The translations under genes were made by a program, and so were the position numbers. This document shows positions 1 to 9,330 of a stretch of DNA of 23,865 bases, one piece after another (positions within the stretch are counted from its first letter, which is position 1; each line of letters starts with the position of its first letter). Location: contig LRSR01009211.1 of assembly GCA_001579985.1 (NCBI GenBank), positions 1 through 23,865 on the forward strand. Direction: 5' to 3'. Under the pieces are notes generated by a model that did no database searches, was not told the origin of the DNA, and saw only the letters and a list, made by a program, of their open reading frames with translations. The stretch is from Hypsibius dujardini. Its lineage: Eukaryota > Tardigrada > Eutardigrada > Parachela > Hypsibiidae.

Positions 1-54
<54 letters not shown>
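1..54. repeat. (CTGT)n tetranucleotide microsatellite
   Basis: About 13 copies of CTGT/TGTC with one T interruption near the start. The array ends about 70 bp before the splice acceptor of the exon at 124, so it lies in the intron of that gene, like most arrays of this type in the window. Confidence 0.95.
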
Positions 55-123
55 CGTTCCTTGTTTAAATGTCTGAATTTGTCTGGACTTAATATTACTT
101 TTTTGTGCCATTCCTACTTGTAG

Positions 124-400
124 ACTGACGTACGGCTACAACGGTCCAGCCACCGCCGGCGCCGGCACCAATATCGACATCACCCAGTACCAGGCGGGCT
201 GTACGTTTGTCTGCACGGTGGCGCCGACCAGCCTCAAATGCTTCCGCTGTAAGAACCGCATCCCCATGCGGTTCGGCAAACGCAGCGTGCAGGAGCAGGA
301 AGACGAGTCAGCTGTGGACGACCTGCTGCGGAACTTTTTCGCCCGGTTGCGGATCGATATCAACGAGGCAGGCGTGCCGGTTGCACGGTCGACGAAATAA
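124..400 (+). CDS. 3' terminal exon of a possible amidated-peptide (RFamide-like) precursor
   Basis: This is an open frame of about 91 codons from a TAG acceptor (121-123) to a TAA stop (398-400). The first base completes a codon from an upstream exon outside the window. The product has four cysteines in the pattern C-x3-C-x8-C-x2-C, followed at once by NRIPMRFGKRS. RFGKR is the classic processing signal of neuropeptide precursors: dibasic cleavage plus a Gly amide donor, which would give a C-terminal RF-amide. The tail after it is acidic and then amphipathic (VDDLLRNFFARL). The codons are GC-rich, unlike the AT-rich flanks, which supports real coding. The signal peptide would lie upstream and is not visible, so secretion is inferred. 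I do not recognise the precise family. Alternatively the RFGKR match could be chance in an unrelated protein. Confidence 0.65.
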
Positions 401-1024
401 TGACCGTTCAAGGAGACAAATCTCTCCTTTTCGCTGTGTGCATCTGTGCGCAGAGGAACTGGAAGCAGTTGATCATATCGATAGGGGAAAGTGACGAGGA
501 TCCCGGTTGTGGTTGGTGCGACTTGACCAATGGATGGATGGAGGAAACACTTTTTTACCCATTTATAACTAACGCGCTGTTATTTCGCCGTTACTCTGCA
601 AAGAAAATGCCCAAGTTTTTAACATAGCAAACAGTTCTGCCGAAATTCTGCCACATTTATGCGTATTTATCACGGATTAACCATGATTGCGTATTCTTCC
701 TCGACACATGAACTCGCATTAGTAGCATGCATAGTATAGACATTTGTTTTGTTTATGTAGGCGGGGCTAGCTATAACTGCACCTTGAAAGTTGATCCTCT
801 CGACAATTTTCTCGTACACGTAATCTCATCAAAAAGCTCATGAAATATGAAACGGTACACACAGACACACAACGGAATTCGAGTAGCTCGGTACAGGGAA
901 CCGGAAGTGGGTGTGTCAATGCCGGCAATCGCCTCTCAGCATTCCTGGTGAGGGACAGGCTCTTTCCTCGACAAGAAGCGGAGCATGGAGCCGTCGAGGC
1001 CTGGCTACCCTCGGCCTTTCTCCG
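401..1024. other. intergenic / 3' flank, no gene seen
   Basis: AT-richer sequence after the stop at 400. I find no exon with convincing composition, no tRNA-like fold and no canonical AATAAA close to the stop. It leads into the degenerate minisatellite. Confidence 0.5.
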
Positions 1025-1465
1025 AGCCCACCGTCTACCTTCCGAGGAGAGCCTCCACCTTCCAGACCGACCGTTAGAAGCCCGGTAACCGTTAACCTTC
1101 CGAACGGATTATTCCCTTTCCAGACCGACCGTCAACAGTGCGAATAGACGGATGAACCGTTTACCGTCCGAGGAGAGCCTCCACCTTCCAGACCGACCGT
1201 CAGAAGCCCAGTAACCGCTAACCTTCCGAACGGATCATTCCCTTTCCAGACCGATCGTCAACAGTGCGAATAGACGGATGAACCGTCTACCTTCCGAGGA
1301 GACCTTCCATCTCCAGACCGACCGTCAACAGTGCAAATAGACGGATGAACCGTCTACCTTCCGAGGAGAGCCTCCACCTTCCAGACCGACCGTTAGAAGC
1401 CCGGTAACCGCTAACCTTCCGAGCGGATTATTCCCTTTCCAGACCGTCCGTCAACAGTACGAATG
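1025..1465. repeat. minisatellite with about 126-bp unit
   Basis: The recurring string GTAACCG(T/C)TAACCTTCCG starts at 1085, 1211 and 1404. The first spacing is 126 bp and the second is 193 bp, because an extra partial copy is inserted around 1290-1360. Each unit also carries the sub-motifs CCAGACCGACCGT, CAGTGCGAATAGACGG and TACCTTCCGAGGAGA. Short open frames here read through the repeat and are not credible genes. Confidence 0.85.
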
Positions 1466-2040
1466 GACCTTCGTCCTTTCGGCTGAGTTGTCCACCCTCC
1501 TGATATGACGCCTATCTACCGGTTTGACCGTCTCCCTTCAGGGCGAACCCTCAGAGTAGACTCTTCAACAGACACACCTCCCGGCACGTCACCTTTCCGA
1601 TTAAGGCGTTTGCAGTCCTGACAGATTGCCCACCTACGAAGCCGACCGTCAACCTTCCGGGCAGACCGTTCACCTAGAAGACTGACGGTCCACCTTCATG
1701 CCCACTGCTGTCCGTCAGCCTTCCGAACTGATTTTCGACCTCTCACATGTCTCTTTTCCGGCTGACCGTCAGCCTTGTCTGCTCCGTGCTAACTGACCGG
1801 ATTGACCGTCCATCTGCGGATTAACCAGCCAGCCCTCCGAACTAACCATGAGCACCAACCTTTCACACCTTTCTCGGACGGAACATACGCCCCCGGGGAT
1901 GAGATTTAACCATTCAGATTGACCGTCCATGTGCCGGTTGTCGACCGACCACTCACCTTTCGGTCATACTGCTACTCATGTGAACGGACCGTCAACCTCG
2001 TCGGTTGGCCTCCACTACCGGACCGACTGTGGCATACGGC
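1466..2040. repeat. decayed extension of the minisatellite (GACCGTC-rich)
   Basis: The motif TTGACCGTC / CTGACCGTC with CCTTCC partners recurs every 30-60 bp (for example near 1525, 1645, 1765, 1803 and 1920), but no full 126-bp unit survives. It looks like older, diverged copies of the neighbouring array. Confidence 0.6.
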
Positions 2041-2313
2041 TCACCATTTCTAGACATCCCTAAAAAAACTAAGGAGGTCCTTTGAAAACGGGCTTCTTGA
2101 TCGAACGTCTTGAAAAAAGGCGTTCCTTAAAAACGTCGGTCACATTCCAACGACACGTACCCACTTTCTAGTTTCGAGACAAGCAATATGAATTCAACAC
2201 TGTTATTCAAAGTGGCCGTAATGCTGCTTTACTCTCCGATTAAAACTGTCTCCGGCTGGTTGATTGATTGGTTCTTTAGTGCTACAACCGAAAAGACTTT
2301 GCAGGTGAAGGCT

Positions 2314-2819
2314 TCAAGCTTTGTAGGTGATGACTTCGTTGCGATCGTAGCCGACCACTCCGAAGATGGTGCCGCCTTCGTTGAGGAACTGCACGCCGCA
2401 CAGGATCAGGTCGTCCACGACTTCGTGCTGCAGATACTTTATCTGTCACAGTTGAATAAATAAATTTAGTTTTTGCCAGTCCTGATGGAAGTGATTAAAG
2501 CAGAACAAGAACCCCGTACCTTGCATTCTTCCTGCTTCTCATCGATTGCCCAGGCACGGATCAGACCGTCCTCGCCGACACTCAGCAGAACCTGCGATGA
2601 GCTGTTGTAGGCCATGGCGGTCAAGGCGGCGGCATGAGCGTAAACGTCGCAATAGACGGAGCCGGTGTCGCGACAGAGCAGGCGCATTGTGCCGTTGCCG
2701 TATCCCAGGCAGATAAAGAATTCCGTTAGTACCATTGTGTTGAGGAGTAGGGTGTTCATACTGGAAGAGAAATCGGAACAATCAGACAAACAGACAGGCA
2801 AACAGACAAGCAGACAAGC

Positions 2820-2909
<90 letters not shown>

Positions 2910-5114
2910 TCAGGCAGGCAGTCAAGCACTCGTGACTAACTTAGTTGCAACGCCTTTGAGAACAGGATCGAAAGACACAGCCTTGCCGACACTCCACGAC
3001 CAGATTTTGCCCGTGGAGTCCGCCGCCACTAACTGCAACGGGTCTCCCGCCAGCTGATGCACTTTACTGCGCGCCGATGTCTGCAGCGTACGGCAGTGGA
3101 GCAAACCGTCCCTGCAGTAGCTGTCCAGCGAAAAGACGGAGATCTGGCCTTGACAGTTCCCGAGGCAGATGAAGCTGTCGATGAGAACAGTCAGGCAGGT
3201 GTTCATTGACCACTCCGCGCTGGGTGTGAGCTCTTCAATACGATGCCCGGGGAATGGCTCCATATCTCCGCCGAATGCAATCTACACACGCGGGTGCGCC
3301 GAAGCAAGAACCGATCATTATGCGGTCAAAGTGCACGCTGCTTTAAAGTCATCTAAGACAGGCATCATAAAAATGTTTTCCAGCGGAAGTTAGACAGACA
3401 AAAAAAGGTCTTCAACCCCGTCAAGTGTTTTTTGGAAAATGCGGCAATTTTTATTTCATTTTTACGTGGCATTATTTTGCTGCTGGGCGAGTAATCGCAG
3501 TTCCAGTAAGTCCAGGATTAATTAATTAATTAACTGATTTATTTATTCTGTCAATTTGTTTGTGGAAAAAATATTGTGTTTAAAAATATTCTATTTTATT
3601 TATTTGTTTTAGATACCATCCTTGTGTTCGGTTCTGTTAGTGATTTTTATCCGTCTTCGTCACTGGCAAGGAAATTGTCTATCGAAAACGGTTTCAGCAA
3701 CACGCGCTGTCGCCGGAAAGCGCAAGTTATTTGCAAGGGAAAGCAACTGCTCGGCGAATCCTGTCGCCTTCCCACGGATTGCTGTTCGGGATTCTGTAAC
3801 GTGGCCGTGGTGAAGGGGGCTAGAGTGGGTGTCTGTGGTCGGTCTCGCGCTCGTCCCTCGGAAGACCAAAATTTGCCTTGGAGTACTTAGTATCTTTAAT
3901 TAACTGGCCTTGTGTGACTTGATTAATTGATGGATTGATTGATTGATTGATTGATTGTGACTGGACTTCTTCGTTCTAGTTACAATCAATCAATCAATCA
4001 AGCAAGCAAGCAAGTGCTAAAGTCGAACAAGACCACCCAATCAACAATCAATCAAAAGGGATGGCAGATGGCTTTAGATCAAGCAATCAATTGATTGCAC
4101 CCAGCGGTAGACGCACTGGGACCATTTCCAACTTTGAAATTTCACCAAAAATAAATTCGTCTGTCTATGGCGGTGAAATAATGTTTTGTATTCATCACTT
4201 AAATATGCATTAATAAAACAAGTATGCCCAAGTGATTCTGAATCTGGCACTTGAATAACTCCTCAAGTAAGGAATACTTACAAAGGGGCCTCGTGTCGAC
4301 AAGGCAACGAGTACCGGCTTCTCCTCGAAGAAGAATGTTTTTGTCTGTAAATCCAGACAGAGAGAGAGAAAATTATTGCGAGAAAAACTTTACCACATCA
4401 GGGGATTGTGTTTTAGAAATTCGCCGTCGAGGCCTTCTTAACGACCCAGACGGTACCGGTATTAAGAAGTTGGAATGCTACAGTGCAATTGTACAAGCCA
4501 TAGTACAATCAATCAATCAAGTCAATCTACAGTACAATCCATAGTACAATCAATCAATCAAGTCAATCTACAGTACAAGCCATAGTACAATCAATCAATC
4601 AACTCATTCTACAGCACAATCCATAGTACAATCAATCAATCAAGTCAATCTACAGTACAAGCCATAGTACAATCAATCAATCAAGTCGATCTACAGTACA
4701 ATTGTACAAACCATAGTACAGTCAACCAATCAATCAATCAAGTCAATCTACAGTACAATTGAACAATCCATAGTACAATCAACCAATCAATCAAGTTAAT
4801 ATGCAGTACAATCTAAAAAGTCTCCACGACCGATTTCAAACCAAAGCTCCCTCATAAATGTGCAGTCATGAAATGCTTACTTGAAAAATGACCAAACTCA
4901 AAACCAGCGTCCCAGTGGGAACGGTTGTGTCCAGGGACCAGGGCTTCTTCAGGGTGTCCGCTGTGCCCTCCTGGTTGCCGGTGATGATGCCGAACTTGTG
5001 GACCGTCGAGAACTCATACTGCTCGTCGTTCAGGCAGGCCACGCTGAGGTTGTTCTGATGGAGCGACACACTGTACGGCAGGACGAGGACCTCGTGTGGC
5101 CGGAACTGGAGCAT
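2314..5114 (-). CDS. WDR54: WD repeat-containing protein 54 (WDR54-like), 4 exons
   Basis: Exons on the minus strand are 5114-4881, 3281-2941, 2760-2520 and 2442-2314 (TGA). All junctions are GT-AG and in phase, giving 314 aa; the human protein, recalled from memory, is 334 aa. Landmarks resembling WDR54 are an N-terminal NNLSV segment (residues ~21-25), blade motifs DSFICLGNCQGQISVF and LGYGNGTMRLL, the SVGEDGLIRAW blade, and a C-terminal GVVGYDRNEV block like the GYDL-E-I ending of vertebrate WDR54. It is predicted to be a cytoplasmic beta-propeller scaffold; its cellular role is poorly defined. Intron 1 (4880-3282, 1599 bp) is phase 0 at both ends and holds an opposite-strand gene and a tandem array. 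Intron 2 (2940-2761) holds a (CAGA)n/(CAGG)n array. A small exon inside intron 1 cannot be excluded, because the vertebrate protein is slightly longer there. Confidence 0.8.
2783..2933. repeat. (CAGA)n then (CAGG)n microsatellite in WDR54 intron 2
   Basis: Compound tetranucleotide run that occupies most of the 180-bp intron between WDR54 exons 2 and 3. In the sense strand of the gene it reads (CTGC)n followed by (TCTG)n. Confidence 0.95.
3439..3890 (+). CDS. small secreted cystine-knot-like peptide, 2 exons, nested in WDR54 intron 1
   Basis: Exon 1 is 3439-3505 with donor GTAAGT. Exon 2 is 3613-3890 after the acceptor TTTTAG, ending in TAG. The junction is in frame and the product is 114 aa. 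Residues 1-18 form a hydrophobic signal peptide (MRQFLFHFYVALFCCWAS). Residues ~24-50 look like a propeptide. The C-terminal half has seven cysteines spaced C-x7-C-x9-C-x5-CC-x3-C-x12-C. The last six match the inhibitor cystine-knot spacing with an adjacent CC pair, seen in knottins, antimicrobial peptides, arthropod venom peptides and colipase/Dickkopf-like folds. A short basic tail follows. I infer an extracellular disulfide-rich peptide and cannot choose between a defence, signalling or toxin-like role. The whole gene sits in a WDR54 intron on the opposite strand. Confidence 0.75.
3939..4001. repeat. inverted repeat of TTGA tetramers (24-bp arms)
   Basis: The left arm (3939-3962) and right arm (3978-4001) pair at 23 of 24 positions, with the remaining position a G-T pair. 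The spacer is 15 bp. The arms are TTGATTGATTGATTGATTG plus a short unique GT(G/A)ACT cap. It lies just after the stop codon of the nested peptide gene and could form a hairpin in the 3' UTR RNA or in the WDR54 intron. Confidence 0.85.
4499..4813. repeat. 41-bp tandem repeat, 7 copies
   Basis: The core CATAGTACAATCAATCAATC starts at 4499, 4540, 4581, 4622 and 4663. Slightly longer units then start at 4712 and 4769 (spacings 41, 41, 41, 41, 49 and 57). Units are nearly identical and contain AGTACA and ATCA tetramers. The array lies inside WDR54 intron 1, 68 bp from its splice donor (5' end). A small open frame overlapping its start is not credible. Confidence 0.92.
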
Positions 5115-5122
5115 TCCTCGAA

Positions 5123-5144
5123 TTTTTTATATATATATAAAAAA
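5123..5144. promoter_or_regulatory. 22-bp perfect AT palindrome just upstream of the WDR54 start codon
   Basis: T6-(AT)5-A6 is fully self-complementary and ends 8 bp upstream of the WDR54 ATG (5114). It could act as a TATA-like or nucleosome-depleted element. It is unusually close to the ATG, so either the 5' UTR is extremely short or transcription starts elsewhere. Confidence 0.45.
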
Positions 5145-5285
5145 TCCGAACCGAAGAAAAAGTGCACGAATTGCTGGTGTATTAGGGAAACAAGTCCACC
5201 AGGAAGATGTATCGAATATGAAACTATGTTTTCAGGAATGATATGGAGCTTCCTATCAAGGCGTCTAATATTTGAGATCGATAGA

Positions 5286-5466
5286 TCAGCTCAAGTCGTC
5301 ACACAGGCCTTCTTTAGTTGAAACCCTACTATCACCTGGTTTGTCGGTATTTTTATCGATTTTAGACAGCATGTAAACGCCTAGCTGCGGGTAGTCCCCG
5401 ATATTATATACCGAAAGGTTCCTGCGTAGAGTCAAGTTCGGGATGAGGATCCGCTTCGGAAGACAC
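5286..5466 (-). other. doubtful exon or pseudo-exon with a duplicated 3' splice site
   Basis: After a GTTCTAG acceptor-like site the minus strand is open for about 60 codons to a TGA (5288-5286), including a plausible stretch VYNIGDYPQLGVYMLSKID. I recognise no family. The first 15 bases of this exon and the 25 intron bases before it are a 38/40 match to the exon 3 boundary of the catalase-like gene (8410-8449), but the remaining exon is unrelated. In the frame used by the catalase-like exon there is a stop after about 10 codons. It may be the 3' exon of an unseen gene, or debris carried with a copied splice site. Confidence 0.3.
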
Positions 5467-5511
5467 CTAGAACATAATAAAACAATTATCTCCATGTTCA
5501 CTAGCCGCCTG

Positions 5512-5529
5512 CCTACCTGTCTGCGTGTT

Positions 5530-5594
<65 letters not shown>

Positions 5595-5595
5595 G
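5512..5595. repeat. (CTGT)n microsatellite
   Basis: A tetranucleotide array preceded by AGCCGCCTGCCTACCTG. That leader also precedes the array at 10262, and a looser version (CAGCCGCGTGTCTG) precedes the array at 8466. Confidence 0.93.
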
Positions 5596-6198
5596 CCAAA
5601 CCACCGAGCCATCGTTAGGTAGAGCTGATCAAGTGCTACCGTGAAGAGGATGGGTTCCAGATGTAAAGGAGGGAGGCCGTTAGAAAGTAGGGGAGAATAA
5701 TGCGCCAAGTAAGATTGGATGCAGAGCTCTAGGACTTGAAATAAGTGTGCCGGTCCGACAAAGATTGCTGTTGAGAGCGTTGGTAGAACCAGGACCCGGC
5801 ACTTCTGAAGGGCTTATCGTGCTGCTGCATCATATTTGGAAGAGGTTATTTCTGAAAGGGTATTTCGAAGGAATATTGAAAGTCTAGGAAGCATGCATTG
5901 AAAGTAAGGTAAAACAGACGCCCCAACACATATCTGTCTGTACCAAGCACAATTAGAGAAGATCCGCGACCAACCAACAACGGTGCGTGGACAGACCATA
6001 GACACCATCACAGACAGAGATATAGACACTAGCATATGAAAAGAAACAGGCACAGGCTAACACATTGTCCTATATTAACTCAGGGAAGACATAGACACCG
6101 TTTAAAACAGACACAAAGGCACAGAAACAGCACATACACAGGCGAGGTCAAATAAAGGTGCAGGCCCAGACACGAACACAGTCACAGATAGAAACGCA
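5596..6198. other. no confident gene; possible remnant of a GPCR 3' exon
   Basis: An open minus frame at 6053-5814 includes a hydrophobic stretch with LPYFQCMLPRLSIFLRNTLSEI, loosely like TM7 plus helix 8 of a class A GPCR. It would suit the exon at 6845-6323, but TM6 is not visible and the splice sites are unclear, so I do not call it a gene. Confidence 0.25.
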
Positions 6199-6277
6199 CA
6201 CACAGACACAGACACAGACACAGACACAGACACAGACACAGACACAGACACAGACACAGACACAGACACAGACACAG
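6199..6277. repeat. (CAGACA)n hexanucleotide microsatellite
   Basis: About 13 copies of a 6-bp unit. It lies 3' of the donor at 6322 of the GPCR-like exon, so probably within its downstream intron. Translated frames here give only artificial Cys/Val repeats. Confidence 0.95.
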
Positions 6278-6322
6278 TTACAGAAGAGTGATGGAAAAAG
6301 TACCAAGTGAAGCGATATATAC

Positions 6323-6845
6323 TTGATTATTCCTTCGCCGAATGCGGTCGTGGTGACGATTGTCCCTCCTCCACGCGATAAAGTCCGCCACAAACAGAAA
6401 CGACGTAAATTTCACCACATTCGGTAGGAGGTAGTTTGCGACGAGCAGAATCGCGCCAAACGTCGGCATGATGTCCAGCTGAAGTTTCCGCATCAGCTCG
6501 GGGTGAGCTCGCTCATGAAACACACCGGCGATCATTCGGGCAGGGACCTGCATCAGGCACAGGTACAACCACAGACTGACCGACACCTGCAGCGCCAGGC
6601 GCCGGGTGTGGCGACGGCGATAGGTCTCCGGTCGGAAGATGGCCCACGCCCGATTCAGCTGATGATCCCGTGGACACAGGCCGTGCCGGAGTTGACCAGC
6701 GTCTTCAGCAGCTCGCAGGTGGCACAACGGATCCGCCAGCCGGGGTAGGCCGCCTGGTAGCCGGCGATGAGGAAGAGCGGAGAACGGGAAAAATTCAGCT
6801 GCGTAAGATGGGCGACGTAGAGGTTGAACGGGGTGGTCCGGTGGT
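6323..6845 (-). pseudogene. rhodopsin-family GPCR-like exon with a frameshift at the DRY position
   Basis: One minus frame gives TM2-like NLYVAHLTQLNF, then W-x6-C (the TM3 disulfide cysteine) and a TM3 ending HGIIS followed by TGA. Shifting by one base continues the same protein without loss: LNRAWAIFRPETY, a TM4 (LALQVSVSLWLYLCLMQVPA), a short loop, and a TM5 with FGAILLVANYLLPNVV ending in a basic ICL3. The exon ends at a GTATAT donor (6322). The usual E/D-R-Y is N-R-A here. TM1 and TM6-7 are not confidently found. The acceptor near 6846 is tentative. A one-base deletion explains the break; it is either a true pseudogene or an assembly error. Ligand and family are unknown; the shortened extracellular loop 2 is odd. 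Confidence 0.55.
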
Positions 6846-6976
6846 CTTGAATCGGTACGTCGTGTATTCATAATAAAGTTAAAGACAAAAGTAGGAGGCA
6901 AAGTCTGTATTTCGACTCACCCTCCACTGGGTCCATAAATCGGCTCAGTCATGGATTTCTCTTTGATGGTAACTGC

Positions 6977-7037
6977 TTGATTGTTTGATTTTCAAACGTG
7001 CTATAGTATACTAGAATATAGCAAATCAAACAATCAA
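6977..7037. repeat. nested foldback element
   Basis: Perfect 15-bp inverted arms TTGATTGTTTGATTT (6977-6991) and their complement (7023-7037). Inside them is a second inverted pair, GCTATA (7000-7005) and TATAGC (7017-7022). It resembles the TTGA-type inverted repeat at 3939-4001, so it may be a family of foldback sequences. Confidence 0.8.
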
Positions 7038-7567
7038 ACAATCAAAGGTGACGTACGCTTAAGTACACGGACATTACGTTTTTACCGCAACTTTTCACTT
7101 AGCGTCTGAGCATCCGGGGGGGGGGTACCAGCTGCTTTGCCGTAAGCCAGAAACCTTCTTGGGTTATTATTTTATTAATCGAATTGGGGAAGGTCGGAAA
7201 CGTGCGGGGAGAACCTTTGGGCTCTCACATGAGTGTATGCGCATGATCTGCGTGCTTGACCCTCATACAGGCATACGTATAGCTTTATCGTAGTCTTCTC
7301 AATTCTAAACAGACTTTGCATGAAGAATACAACGGAAAAGGGCGGCATTATTGATTGCAGTCCGCAAAGTTCCGTGGGCACACCCTGTACTGCTCTAACC
7401 ATACCAAGAACTTACACTGCGCTTTATCTTGATAGACCGAGCCAAAGGATTCATAAGATTTCTTTGTCTGCCACAAAATGACGTCGATAGGAACAATGTT
7501 CAGGCACATCAGAAATGAAAGGCGTTTACTAAAAATCTAGTGAGTGAATAACCATATCATACGAGCT
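7038..7567. other. no gene seen
   Basis: It contains a run of ten G residues near 7118 and a 75-codon minus open frame (7402-7175) without family signals or good splice context. I see no structural RNA. Confidence 0.5.
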
Positions 7568-7745
7568 TCTGTCTGTCTGTCTGTCTACATGTCTGTGTCT
7601 GTCTACATGTCTGTGTCTGTGTCTGTCTACATGTCTGTGTCTGTGTCTGTCTACATGTCTGTGTCTGTCTACATGTCTGTGTCTGTCTACATGTCTGTGT
7701 CTGTCTACATGTCTGTGTCTGTCTGCATGTCTGTCTGTCTGCCTT
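7568..7745. repeat. (CTGT)n mixed with CTACATGTCTGTGT units
   Basis: A higher-order tandem pattern in which TCTGTCTACATGTCTGTG recurs with spacings of 18-24 bp between plain CTGT tetramers. It lies immediately 3' of the catalase-like stop codon (7792-7790). Confidence 0.93.
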
Positions 7746-7789
7746 CATGCTGTGTCTGTCATTCTGTGCTTCTGTCTGAGTCCTGGCAA

Positions 7790-9104
7790 TTAATGTTTTT
7801 GCTCTGCCGGTTGCCAACGATGTCGGGCATGCCGGAAGTACAGCTCGTCCCCGAACTTCGATGAGACAAACTTGCTTCGCGTCACAATCCTGCCCAACGG
7901 TTCGCCAGCAACATCATCCGGAGTGCGATGAGCCACAACTTCATACAGCACCGTTCCTTCGGGAATGGCGGCCAACGCCAAACGGAAGTCACCGTCGCCA
8001 TGGGCATCTTGGTTGGCCTGTACATCGGGCTGTGGGTGCAGCACGATTTTCCACGGCGCCACGACCTGGTCTTCTCGATGGCCAAAAGCATTCACCGAAG
8101 CCTGCTCGTACAGACCGAGGTTGTTGCCTTTCTCCGGTCGGTTCAAGTCGTCAGCATGACCCGGCAAAAGCGGCAACGCTGCGCTGAAAGCCGCGTTAGC
8201 CAGCTTGCCAGTGATGTCGGTCGGGTCGGGGAAGAGGTTAGAGATGGTGTGGCGGAAGAGGTTGCGGTCAGTGCCTTGACCATCAACACCGTGCATGAGA
8301 AGAATGTTCTGAGAGGGCTGACCGTCAATGAGGAATTTAAGACCGCAACCGGGAAGGACCTTGGTGTAGTCCAAACGAAGAATGGACAGTCGAATGAAAC
8401 CTTTGGCGCCGCTTCGGAAGACACCTAGAACATAATAAGACAGTTATCTTTCTTTACCAGCCGCGTGTCTGTCTGTCTGTCTGTCTGTGTGACGGTATGC
8501 CTGACTGTCTGACGGTATGTCTGTCTGTCTGTCTGACTGTGTGTCTGTCTGTCTGACTGTACGTCTGTCTGTCTGTCTGACTGTACGTCTGTCTGTCTGT
8601 CTGACTGTATGTCTGTCTGTCGGTCTGTCTGTCTGCCTTCCCTGCCTGTCTGTTTGAGTGGCTACGAACCAGAGAAGTGAGGCTTGGGATAGACATCAAA
8701 GTCGATCTTTGCCACCGACCCGTATCCGTGAAGGATCTTCGGTCGGTCCTTCGGCATAGTGTCGGATACATGGAGAAAAGCCTTGACGATGAACGGCGGC
8801 AGAAGGACCTTTGCACTATCCAACACGCTCTCGGACGCAGTCGGCAGGTTGGCCGCAGTGTACGGGTGTTCTTCCACCTTGTTCCACAGATAGTCCATTT
8901 TTTGCTGTGCCGTGCGGGACTCATAGTCGGCCGGGAGAGTGTCTACCGGTTCGTTGATGTGGGCGATGGCATGTTTCACCTTTTCCAGCATCGAAAGATG
9001 CTCCGCTTCCTGCAAAGCAAAAAAAACTCAATCAATGAAAAACAACAAAAAATGCCGAGCGACCGTCAGTCAGTCAGTCAGTCCGATGGACAGATGGACA
9101 GATA

Positions 9105-9149
<45 letters not shown>

Positions 9150-9248
9150 ACAGGCAGACAAGCAGGCAGACAAGCAGGCAGACAGGCAGACAGACAGACA
9201 CGCAGACAGACACACAGACAGACACACAGACACGCAGACAGACAGGCA

Positions 9249-9330
<82 letters not shown>

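Noticed and set aside
2188-2463. 91-codon plus-strand open frame
   Set aside because: It overlaps the last WDR54 exon on the other strand, whose phase and C-terminal motif fit.
6148-6393. Cys-Val dipeptide open frame, with similar ones at 20713-21000 and 21245-21649
   Set aside because: Product of the ACAGAC hexamer; no coding evidence in the repeat itself.
6921-6952. Possible first exon (MTEPIYGPSGG with a GTGAGT donor) for the GPCR-like gene
   Set aside because: Its phase does not match the acceptor at 6846 and no TM1 is encoded.
7112-7125. Run of ten G residues as a possible quadruplex
   Set aside because: A single homopolymer run without the further G tracts needed for a stable intramolecular quadruplex.
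7861-8428. Plus-strand open frames of 108-166 codons
   Set aside because: Antisense shadows of exon 3 of the catalase-like gene, which has better splice sites and family signals.
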